Both the position numbers and the translations under genes were made by a program. Of a DNA stretch of 32,175 bases, positions 7,173-13,046 are shown in pieces. The notes below the pieces were generated by a model. It saw only the letters and a program-made list of their open reading frames with translations, did no database searches and had not been told where the DNA came from. The stretch covers positions 1 through 32,175 of the forward strand of contig JAFQBW010000016.1 in the NCBI GenBank assembly GCA_017399555.1, read 5' to 3'. The stretch is from Methanocorpusculum sp. Its GTDB lineage: Archaea; Halobacteriota; Methanomicrobia; Methanomicrobiales; Methanocorpusculaceae. Numbering within the stretch: position 1 is the stretch's first letter; each line of letters starts with the position of its first letter.

Positions 7173-7451
7173 ATGGAAAAGAAATTCCCTTTTGAAGATG
7201 AACCCAATACAGCGACTTTTGTCTGTAGTCATGTATTGAACGGGGAGCGCCCTATCCTCTACGTTTCTCACGATGAGGACGGCTACTGGCAATTCTTATG
7301 TGGTGGACAACATACCGAAGAAGATGCCAAAATCGTATCACTAATGAAAGCGTTTCAACTTGACGAGAGCGTGGGTGAACTTGCTGCCATGGACTACGGT
7401 AAGACGGCAGAGCGCGAAAGTCCGGAAGATGGCTGGAGAATAAGACCATAG
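7173..7451 (+). CDS. Small protein, possibly DUF2185/immunity-like
   Basis: This 92-residue soluble protein has the pattern CSHVLNGERPILYVSHDEDGYWQFLCGG, then a charged helix and LAAMDYGKTAER with a final tryptophan segment. Small proteins of this kind occur in Firmicutes next to toxin or immunity genes and are sometimes annotated DUF2185-like; I am not certain of that name. AAGGAG lies about 11 nt before the ATG. It is the last gene of the 6622-7451 operon and is followed by a strong terminator. Confidence 0.65.
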   Translation: MEKKFPFEDEPNTATFVCSHVLNGERPILYVSHDEDGYWQFLCGGQHTEEDAKIVSLMKAFQLDESVGELAAMDYGKTAERESPEDGWRIRP

Positions 7452-7460
7452 AATAACACA

Positions 7461-7490
7461 AGCGGCCTGTCATGGCGACAGGCCGCTGTT
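7461..7490 (+). terminator. Terminator of the small-protein operon
   Basis: Arms of about 11 bp (AGCGGCCTGTC and GACAGGCCGCT) with a short loop, followed by GTTTCATATT. It ends the operon begun at 6622. Confidence 0.8.
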
Positions 7491-7553
7491 TCATATTATT
7501 CCCCAAAAAATTTATCGACAGAAATCGACTTCATTTAGCAACACTGATTTTGC

Positions 7554-7654
7554 CCTATTGTCAAACGCCTGTTTTACGAACCCTCTATGTAGAACCCAGG
7601 ACTTTTTTGGCAGAACACGTCGAATTTTGAGTTATTAGAGAGTTTGACAATAGG
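7554..7654. repeat. 13-bp inverted repeat spanning the sigma factor promoter
   Basis: CCTATTGTCAAAC (7554-7566) and GTTTGACAATAGG (7642-7654) are perfect inverted copies 75 bp apart. The right copy contains the -35 box TTGACA of the sigma factor promoter, and the left copy has the same box facing the other way. It could be an operator or a long-range hairpin. Between 7491 and 7786 there is otherwise no gene. Confidence 0.55.
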
Positions 7655-7672
7655 ACTTTTGTGTTATATGAT
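7644..7672 (+). promoter_or_regulatory. Sigma-A promoter of the group-3 sigma factor gene
   Basis: A perfect TTGACA (7644-7649), a 17-nt spacer and TATGAT (7667-7672). It leaves a leader of about 108 nt before the ATG at 7787. Confidence 0.75.
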
Positions 7673-7732
7673 GATTTTGCGGGGCGCTGTGTTGGAGGCG
7701 CGGTGTTCTGCCATCGAAACTGTAGGAGACTG

Positions 7733-7746
7733 TTTCATACATACTG
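7733..7746 (+). promoter_or_regulatory. Motif variant upstream of the sigma factor gene
   Basis: TTTCATACATACTG differs from TTTCCGACATACTG at 2 of 14 positions and ends 40 nt before the ATG of the sigma factor. The distance matches the other copies, which suggests that the sigma factor activates its own gene. Confidence 0.5.
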
Positions 7747-7786
7747 TTCCTGGGCTAAGTGCCATTTTAAACAGGGAGGAGTTATT

Positions 7787-8674
7787 ATGACGGTCAACTA
7801 CGCCGAATTTGAAAACATGAAAATGCCCGAACTGATTGCACGTTATAAGCTCGGGTCAGAAGCGGAACGTGCCCTGATTGTCACGAAGGTCATAATGGAC
7901 AACGACAAGTTGATAACACACTTGTTGAAGAAACACTTCCCTTCGTACATCAAAAGCCATTATGACGATATGTGCCAGGAGGGACGTATCGCTATTTCGC
8001 AGCATTTTGCGGATTTTCAGCCGGAGAAGGGGAAGTTTTCAACCTATATCGGCACGTACATTCTTGAAGCATTCAAATGGTACATCTGCAGTCTGCACGG
8101 GATTTCTTCCCATTACTTCACCCGGCTCAAGCAGCTGAACCATGCCATTGCAAAATTGAAAGCTGACGGACATACGGAAATCACCGCAGACCTGATTGCA
8201 GAGGAGATGGGCGTTGGTCTGGATGCGGTCTTGGCAGTCATGGCCATCCGCGACCGTATCAACCACATTTCCATCGAAGGGGACGAAAAGGAGAAGACGC
8301 TGTTCTCCGGCGAAATTCTCGGTCCCGAGGAGCAGTTCGAACGAATGGAAGAAATCGAGGCGCTTCGCTCTGCCGTACGCCGCCTTCCGCCGCAAGAGAG
8401 AAAAGTTATTATCGCATCTTATCTGAATGAGGATGAACGGGAGCTTCCCTTGCGGGATGTGGGGCGCCAGCTGGAGATGGACTCCAACACAGTGCGGCGG
8501 CTCAAGAACAGGGCGCTTCGGCAGCTCAAACGGGATGTGGACCTGACAGGTCACTTTGGCGGTGCAAGGAACTGTGAAGTCAGCGATTTCGCTGATGCGT
8601 TGACCATTGATTTCGTTATCTCCAAATCCACAGTAGATGAGAATCTGGAAATCGCATTCGACATTGACATATAA
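7787..8674 (+). CDS. Group-3 sigma-70 family sigma factor
   Basis: This 295-residue protein has the layout of FliA/SigF/SigB-type alternative sigma factors: region 2 (residues 38-102, with DDMCQEGRIAISQHFADFQPEKGKF... and a YI-helix), region 3 (108-165) and region 4 (192-252, with LPPQERKVIIASYL and a helix-turn-helix LRDVGRQLEMDSNTVRRLKNRAL). It lacks the long non-conserved region 1 of housekeeping sigma factors. The start at 7787 has GGGAGGAG 6 nt upstream; the frame is open to 7661 but lacks a ribosome site there. It has a sigma-A promoter and a motif variant before it. I infer that it reads the GACATACTG motif found before eight other genes. A 43-residue tail after region 4 has no domain I recognise. 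Confidence 0.88.
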   Translation: MTVNYAEFENMKMPELIARYKLGSEAERALIVTKVIMDNDKLITHLLKKHFPSYIKSHYDDMCQEGRIAISQHFADFQPEKGKFSTYIGTYILEAFKWYICSLHGISSHYFTRLKQLNHAIAKLKADGHTEITADLIAEEMGVGLDAVLAVMAIRDRINHISIEGDEKEKTLFSGEILGPEEQFERMEEIEALRSAVRRLPPQERKVIIASYLNEDERELPLRDVGRQLEMDSNTVRRLKNRALRQLKRDVDLTGHFGGARNCEVSDFADALTIDFVISKSTVDENLEIAFDIDI

Positions 8675-8681
8675 GAGGGAA

Positions 8682-8710
8682 AGGCCGCCTGACACGTCAG
8701 GCGGCCTCTT
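8682..8710. terminator. Terminator after the sigma factor gene
   Basis: Two perfect 12-bp arms (8682-8693 and 8696-8707) with a tiny loop; CTCTT follows. It lies 8 nt after the stop codon. Confidence 0.75.
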
Positions 8711-8805
8711 GCTATATACGCGGGGCTGGTTTGCCTGCGGTAATCTCTATGTCTTATCACCGCTGGGGTCGGCAGCGGGGTAACGGTTTTTTGCGGATGC
8801 AATGA

Positions 8806-9126
8806 TTAGTCTGTATCGTGCTTGTCCAGAAACTGAATATACTTCAGCAGAAGCTCTGCTTCGGAATCCGACATGGACTGAACGCGCTTGATGATTTCCT
8901 GCTTCACTTCTGAAAATGCATATCCTTCATTGAAAAATTCCTCTGGCGTCACCTTGAGGTAGTCGCAGAGATACAGAAACTCGGACATAGAGGGGAGGGA
9001 GCGTCCGTTGGTAATGGAGCGGATATAGCTGGTGCTATGGCCCAGGTCAAGGCTCATCTTACGCTCTGAAATGCCCCGGGCAAGCCGCAGCTCTGTTATT
9101 CTTTTGCGAATAAAATCCTTCTCCAA
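8806..9126 (-). CDS. XRE-family transcriptional regulator
   Basis: About 106 residues with a Cro/C1-type helix-turn-helix: ITELRLARGISERKMSLDLG, HSTSYIRSITNGRSLPS, then LCDYLKVTPEEFFNEG, which is typical of XRE domains; the last 40 residues form a helical tail. I prefer the TTG at 9126 because GGAGGAG lies 6 nt upstream; ATG codons at 9132 and 9141 overlap that site. It lies between two minus-strand terminators and is convergent with the sigma factor gene. A palindrome upstream (9207-9221) could be its operator. Whether it controls the sigma factor gene is unknown. Confidence 0.75.
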   Translation of the reverse strand: MEKDFIRKRITELRLARGISERKMSLDLGHSTSYIRSITNGRSLPSMSEFLYLCDYLKVTPEEFFNEGYAFSEVKQEIIKRVQSMSDSEAELLLKYIQFLDKHDTD

Positions 9127-9206
9127 TACCATCTCCTCCATACCGTAATTGTAGAATACACTTTGCAGCAAACCGAGCGATTACCGCGCCATAGTTGTTT
9201 TTAACG

Positions 9207-9221
9207 GGCGATACAATCGCC
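9207..9221. promoter_or_regulatory. Palindrome upstream of the XRE gene
   Basis: GGCGAT-ACA-ATCGCC is a perfect 6-bp inverted repeat about 80 nt before the XRE start. It fits the size of an XRE operator. Nothing else in 9127-9336 looks like a gene. Confidence 0.35.
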
Positions 9222-9336
9222 AATCTTTGCGCGGACTGGTGCTGACTGTACGTATATTGTGCCTACGGAGGAGACGATTATGCTTGATGCAACAGTATAG
9301 CATGGACATAATGGAAGAAATTGGCGAAACAGAGCG

Positions 9337-9369
9337 AAAAACGCCGGAACAGAAATGTCTGTTCCGGCG
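9337..9369 (-). terminator. Terminator of the rnhA operon
   Basis: Perfect 12-bp arms (9342-9353 and 9358-9369) with a 4-nt loop; on the minus strand followed by TTTTT. It ends the transcript of the lipoprotein gene whose stop codon is at 9416. Confidence 0.85.
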
Positions 9370-9415
9370 TTCTGCATGTAAGGAAGCGCTGCAGAGGGGA
9401 AAGTGGCAGACCTGA

Positions 9416-9853
9416 TTATGACGTGAGGACCGTAGCAGTGCTTTCTTCTTTTCCGTAGAGGCTCCAATGAACTGTGTAGGCACCGGAGTCTATTATATCC
9501 AATTCGGCATAAAAGTACATATTCTGATTTACAGCCAGCGTGGTTGGCTGCGTTGTGCTGCCATCGGGTAGCGTCCAATAGACCTGCAGACTGGTGGAGA
9601 CTTCTCCCAGGTCAACCACTTCGCAGCAGCTGAAAATCGTGCCTGGAGCTGCGAAATCTTCTGTCCATGACGGCGCTGTGTGCTCCCCCGCAGGTATCCC
9701 GCTGACAAACCCTACTTTATGGATGGCTGCGCTGCTGACGGGGGCACCGGCCTTTCCTATGATGATTTCTCCGTTCCCATCCGGAACTTTCTGACACCCG
9801 GAACAAAGCAAAAGCAGAAGGCAAAGAAAGGGAAGGATATATTTCGGTTTCAT
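9416..9853 (-). CDS. Lipoprotein of unknown function, last gene of the rnhA operon
   Basis: This 145-residue protein has a lipoprotein signal (MKPKYILPFLCLLLLLCSGC; lipidated Cys20). The second half is strand-rich (STSLQVYWTLPDGST, NMYFYAELDIIDSGAYTVHWSLYG), like an Ig-type fold. I do not recognise a family. It overlaps the preceding gene by 4 nt (ATGA), so translation is coupled and both are made together. Confidence 0.7.
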   Translation of the reverse strand: MKPKYILPFLCLLLLLCSGCQKVPDGNGEIIIGKAGAPVSSAAIHKVGFVSGIPAGEHTAPSWTEDFAAPGTIFSCCEVVDLGEVSTSLQVYWTLPDGSTTQPTTLAVNQNMYFYAELDIIDSGAYTVHWSLYGKEESTATVLTS

Positions 9854-10668
9854 CGCTGGCTTCCTTTCTTAATGATGATGACGGTGATGACAGCGGCTAC
9901 AGCAAGGGAACCCGTGATGACGGCAGCAGTCACAATACGGTCAGAGATAGTTGTATCAGCTTGTGGCGCGGTAAGACCGCCGACACCGCCGTTGGTGATT
10001 TCAGTGCTGATAACAGAAGGCTCCTGCTGTTCGTTGCCATGGGGATAAGGCAGAATAGACGGCGGGACTGAGGGCGCCTCTGTTTCTGGCGGCAGTTCAT
10101 CCGACATGCCGGGCGCAATAGGTTCAGCAGGTACATCGGGCGTCTCCGGGTGTGTGTCGTCCGGCGTGTCCGGGTCCGGTGTAGTGGCAGGTTGTGCTGG
10201 AATTGCTGTGGGCTGCTCTGTTGTTGTTTCAGACGGCGGCGATGGGTGTGCAGGGGATGAAGAAACATTATCCTCTGCAGCGGGAGGGAGTGTCGATTCG
10301 TCCGGCTGTGTGTAGTTACCCATGTTCTCGGCTTTGATGAAGGTGATGCGCAGGGTGACACTGTTTCCTTTGGGGGCTACTAAAATTGTCTGGGGGCCGG
10401 CGCCGCTGATGTTCATGGACTGGTCGTTCAGATAGACACCGGCCACAGCATAGCCGTCATTCGGGACAGCAACAATCTCGACTTTTGTGTCATCCTCCAC
10501 GTATATTACGTTGCCCTCCATTTTGACAGCGGAAAGCACGTTGATGCTGCCGCCGTTGTTGTAGGTCACTGTGATGCGTCCGCCGGCGGCGAAAGCTGTA
10601 GTAGTGAAACAGAGCAGGAGCATCAGCGTGGTTATTAGAGAGAAACAGCCTCTTTTCATAGGCCTCAC
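9850..10668 (-). CDS. Secreted proline/threonine-rich protein with C-terminal membrane anchor
   Basis: This 272-residue protein has a signal peptide (residues 1-27), a strand-rich domain (about 28-110, with NDGYAVAGVYLN and a repeated VTYNN pattern), a long Pro/Thr/Glu-rich stalk (about 115-215) and a C-terminal membrane segment (about 244-265) ending KKGSQR. No sortase motif is seen, so it is held by the membrane. It looks like a surface protein with a globular head on a stalk. It overlaps rnhA (ATGA) upstream and the lipoprotein gene downstream by 4 nt each. Confidence 0.75.
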   Translation of the reverse strand: MRPMKRGCFSLITTLMLLLCFTTTAFAAGGRITVTYNNGGSINVLSAVKMEGNVIYVEDDTKVEIVAVPNDGYAVAGVYLNDQSMNISGAGPQTILVAPKGNSVTLRITFIKAENMGNYTQPDESTLPPAAEDNVSSSPAHPSPPSETTTEQPTAIPAQPATTPDPDTPDDTHPETPDVPAEPIAPGMSDELPPETEAPSVPPSILPYPHGNEQQEPSVISTEITNGGVGGLTAPQADTTISDRIVTAAVITGSLAVAAVITVIIIKKGSQR

Positions 10669-11267
10669 CCTGCAGATGCCGTGGCGTTGCCTTTCGGATG
10701 GTCCAGTTTCCGTTCGATGAGTTTAGCGATTTCTACCTTGGCCATGGCGTCGCATCGCTCGTTGAACGGGTCTCCGCTATGACCGCGCACCCAGTGGAAA
10801 TGCAGCTTATGAAAGGCGGCGAGGTTATCAAGCTCTGACCACAGCTCCAGATTTTTGTTGCGGTTCCAGTTTTCGGTCATGGTCTTTACGACGTACTGGG
10901 AGTCGGAGTAGATATGTACTTCATGGGGCGTCATTAGCAGATGCAGACCCTGGATGACAGCGGTCAATTCCATGCGATTGTTGGTGGTCTTCTCCTCTCC
11001 GCCGGCCAGCTCCAGCCGGGAGCCGTCTTCAAAGGTGAGGATGGCGCTCCAGCCGCCATAGCCGGGATTGCCGGAGCAGGCGCCATCAGCATAGAGTGTG
11101 ACGATGCCCGGACATTCAGCTGCTTTGCGGGCCGAGCTGGGCGTATCCCGTTTGGGTTCAGTTCGGCGTTTTCCGATAGTCACACGAATTCTATTTTCAC
11201 AGCCGGGCGATTTGACAGAGACCTGTCCGGCCGCGGCCAGGGGAATTGTAATCTTAGCGCAAGTCAT
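10665..11267 (-). CDS. rnhA: Ribonuclease HI with N-terminal extension
   Basis: RNase HI cuts the RNA strand of RNA-DNA hybrids. In this 200-residue protein the catalytic residues are Asp61 (YADGACSGNPG), Glu100 (NNRMELTA), Asp122 (YSDSQYV) and Asp173 (NERCDAMA), with His163 in the RGHSGDPFNE loop. The RNase domain starts near residue 55, so about 54 residues of basic, non-conserved sequence precede it. It is the first gene of a coupled operon whose other members are surface proteins, which is unusual. The GACATACTG motif lies 32 nt upstream. An element-linked role in replication or removal of hybrids is inference. Confidence 0.92.
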   Translation of the reverse strand: MTCAKITIPLAAAGQVSVKSPGCENRIRVTIGKRRTEPKRDTPSSARKAAECPGIVTLYADGACSGNPGYGGWSAILTFEDGSRLELAGGEEKTTNNRMELTAVIQGLHLLMTPHEVHIYSDSQYVVKTMTENWNRNKNLELWSELDNLAAFHKLHFHWVRGHSGDPFNERCDAMAKVEIAKLIERKLDHPKGNATASAG

Positions 11268-11299
11268 GTTCTCAATCCTTTCCTTAAAATCCTTGTACC

Positions 11300-11313
11300 T
11301 CAGTATGTCAGAA
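11300..11313 (-). promoter_or_regulatory. GACATACTG motif upstream of rnhA
   Basis: This reads TTCTGACATACTGA on the minus strand, 32 nt before the rnhA ATG. The divergent small-protein cluster has its own sigma-A promoter just 31 bp away. Confidence 0.6.
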
Positions 11314-11344
11314 GCCGGAATATAAGGATTGGGGCAATTACGCT

Positions 11345-11374
11345 TTGACGGGTGGCATCAGCATATGGTATGAT
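11345..11374 (+). promoter_or_regulatory. Sigma-A promoter of the 11.4-12.75 kb cluster
   Basis: TTGACG (11345-11350), an 18-nt spacer and TATGAT (11369-11374), 41 nt before the ATG at 11416. A six-codon reading frame (MKELN) ends directly before that ATG. Confidence 0.65.
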
Positions 11375-11415
11375 TTAGAAAAACGAGAGTGGCAGCTATG
11401 AAGGAACTGAATTAG

Positions 11416-11769
11416 ATGTACTCTTTTGTCACAAAAGAGGATTTCTATGAAAGAATCAGATATACAGAAAATCTCTTGGAGAAATATGGAGCGGAGTATG
11501 TTGGGGAGTTTTCCCGGAGGAACTTACAGATACGAACAGACGGTACAAGCGTCCGCGAAGCAAATGAACAGCGGGTCTATAAATATGACGCTGATTTTAT
11601 TCGAGTAGATAGCGTGTTCTTCCCGCAGAAGCCGCATATTGTTCTTGAGTTCTCCGACAAGTTTGATGGCCCCTACGAGGATGCGGACCCATTCCCATAT
11701 GACCTGCCGAAAAATGAATTTGAACATGAAGTTCGTTTCTTGTTGGGTGTGGAGAAAGAGAAACCATGA
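11416..11769 (+). CDS. Small protein of unknown function
   Basis: This 117-residue soluble protein has no signal peptide. It is rich in aromatic and acidic residues (VLEFSDKFDGPYEDADPFPYDLP). I do not recognise the family. The ATG follows the stop codon of a short leader frame, and AAGGA lies 10 nt upstream. It overlaps the next gene by 4 nt (ATGA). Low GC relative to the neighbouring adhesin gene suggests separately acquired cargo. Confidence 0.6.
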   Translation: MYSFVTKEDFYERIRYTENLLEKYGAEYVGEFSRRNLQIRTDGTSVREANEQRVYKYDADFIRVDSVFFPQKPHIVLEFSDKFDGPYEDADPFPYDLPKNEFEHEVRFLLGVEKEKP

Positions 11770-12035
11770 TAAAAGTGCATTTTTTTGATTGGGACATGCC
11801 AATGTTGGATGTTGAAAAGCAATTAGGCATTGACATGCCGGTGGACGCATTCCTTTGTCATCATGTGGTAGGCGTAAGCCTTGACTCAACAGATAACGAA
11901 GCGGATATGGAGAACAACTGGATTTATTGGTTTTCTGCGGATGATGATAGGCGCAGGGCAGAAGATATGATGCGGCTGATTGATGAGCATAAGGACCCAA
12001 ACAGCTCGATGGGCTACACTGTTACGGTCATTTGA
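11766..12035 (+). CDS. Small acidic protein of unknown function
   Basis: This 89-residue acidic protein begins MIKVHFFDWDMPML and has no signal peptide or membrane segment. It overlaps the previous gene by 4 nt (ATGA) and is followed by the next gene 15 nt after its stop. I do not recognise a family. Confidence 0.6.
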   Translation: MIKVHFFDWDMPMLDVEKQLGIDMPVDAFLCHHVVGVSLDSTDNEADMENNWIYWFSADDDRRRAEDMMRLIDEHKDPNSSMGYTVTVI

Positions 12036-12049
12036 TTAGGAGGCGCTGC

Positions 12050-12355
12050 ATGGGAACCATGGCTAATATTACGTTGGAAGATATCATTCAGAGAAAAATT
12101 CAATACTGTGAAAATGACCGCGACCAGGAACTGAAGGATATGAATGCAGGTTATGTGCGTGGCTACCGTCAGATGCTTTTGGATATGCATTTGACAGAAG
12201 GTGATTTTGTAGCAAAATACTCGGGCATTGTGAAGAACCTAAAAAGCGCGTTTGAGGATGCAACTTGCGATGATGAATTGAGCGGGTACAATAATGCTAT
12301 AGTGGATGTTTTGTGCCTACTGGATAATAAGTATCTTTTCGATGAGAGTATATGA
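12050..12355 (+). CDS. Small helical protein of unknown function
   Basis: This 101-residue protein is mainly helical and acidic, without signal peptide. The ATG at 12050 has AGGAGG 6 nt upstream; a TTG at 12032 in the same frame has no such site. It belongs to the same cluster as its neighbours. The family is unknown to me. Confidence 0.6.
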   Translation: MGTMANITLEDIIQRKIQYCENDRDQELKDMNAGYVRGYRQMLLDMHLTEGDFVAKYSGIVKNLKSAFEDATCDDELSGYNNAIVDVLCLLDNKYLFDESI

Positions 12356-12421
12356 CTCTGAATGGAGACAGGGTAATGGAGGCGTCGGTGGATTATCTTT
12401 AAGTAGGAAAGAAGGGTGAAG

Positions 12422-12748
12422 ATGAAAACAAAGAGAGTATTCGGCACCATTTTCGGCGCCTGTGCAGCATTAGCAGGGATGCTTCTTATAAAAAAACTGG
12501 CCGATGAAGATAGAGGGAAATATAGCTCAAGTTGGTTTGCTTCGCTATCAGATGAAGAATTCTATGCCGAACGGGAACCGGTGCGAAAGAAGGCACGGGA
12601 AAATGGCGGCGACGATGCTGCTGAAGCGTTGCTACACCGCTTTGATGAAGAAGAAAACCGCAGATTGAACGAAAGATATATGAGAGAGCATCCTGAGTCA
12701 AAGCGAGTATACCGGGAACATGGGTGGTATCTTCCTAACGATGATTAA
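12422..12748 (+). CDS. Small membrane-anchored protein of unknown function
   Basis: This 108-residue protein has one N-terminal membrane segment (about residues 7-25, RVFGTIFGACAALAGMLLI), followed by a charged, helical cytoplasmic or surface part rich in Glu and Arg. The ATG at 12422 has AAGAAGGG 5 nt upstream. I do not recognise it. It is the last plus-strand gene before convergent ywbE. Confidence 0.6.
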   Translation: MKTKRVFGTIFGACAALAGMLLIKKLADEDRGKYSSSWFASLSDEEFYAEREPVRKKARENGGDDAAEALLHRFDEEENRRLNERYMREHPESKRVYREHGWYLPNDD

Positions 12749-12773
12749 TTTTGAATGAGGAAGCAGCATGGCG

Positions 12774-12995
12774 TCAGATGGCACCATGCTGCTCCTCTTT
12801 TCCAACAATTCTCTGTACCCGGCCAACCTGTCCGTCAGTCAGCATGACTTTGATGCCGCGGGTATGGGTAGCTTTATTGGTCAGCACCTTCTCCACAATA
12901 CCACGAGTCAAGATGCCGGTAGGCTGGTCCTTTTTCAGCACAATATCCACCACCAGCCCAGGGTGGATGCAGCTGCGAATCATGTTCTTTTCCAT
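12774..12995 (-). CDS. ywbE: YwbE family protein
   Basis: This 73-residue protein matches the YwbE (DUF2196) family: GLVVDIVLKKDQPTGILTRGIVEKVLTN and HTRGIKVMLTDGQVGRVQRI are the characteristic segments. Its function is unknown. AAGGAGAG lies 4-7 nt before the ATG at 12995. It lies 51 nt downstream of the adhesin gene on the same strand, with only a hairpin between them, so it may be cotranscribed. Members of this family are chromosomal in many Firmicutes. Confidence 0.85.
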   Translation of the reverse strand: MEKNMIRSCIHPGLVVDIVLKKDQPTGILTRGIVEKVLTNKATHTRGIKVMLTDGQVGRVQRIVGKEEQHGAI

Positions 12996-13012
12996 AATCT
13001 CTCCTTGATGTG

Positions 13013-13045
13013 CGAGGGGCCTCGTTGGAGGCCCCTCGCGGTTTT
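13013..13045. terminator. Hairpin between adhesin gene and ywbE
   Basis: Perfect 12-bp GC-rich arms (13013-13024 and 13029-13040) with a 4-nt loop, just after the stop codon of the adhesin. The U-rich side (GGTTTTGTT) lies on the plus strand, so as a minus-strand terminator it is weak. Confidence 0.5.
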
Positions 13046-13046
13046 G

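Noticed and set aside
7554-7654. Invertible promoter between 13-bp inverted repeats
   Set aside because: The -35 box lies within the repeat and the -10 outside, so inversion would not change the promoter, and no recombinase gene is nearby. An operator or hairpin is more likely.
9227-9415. Plus-strand frame of 62 codons
   Set aside because: It runs through the terminator of the rnhA operon; the good ribosome site at 9270-9275 leads only to a six-codon frame. No sign of a real protein.
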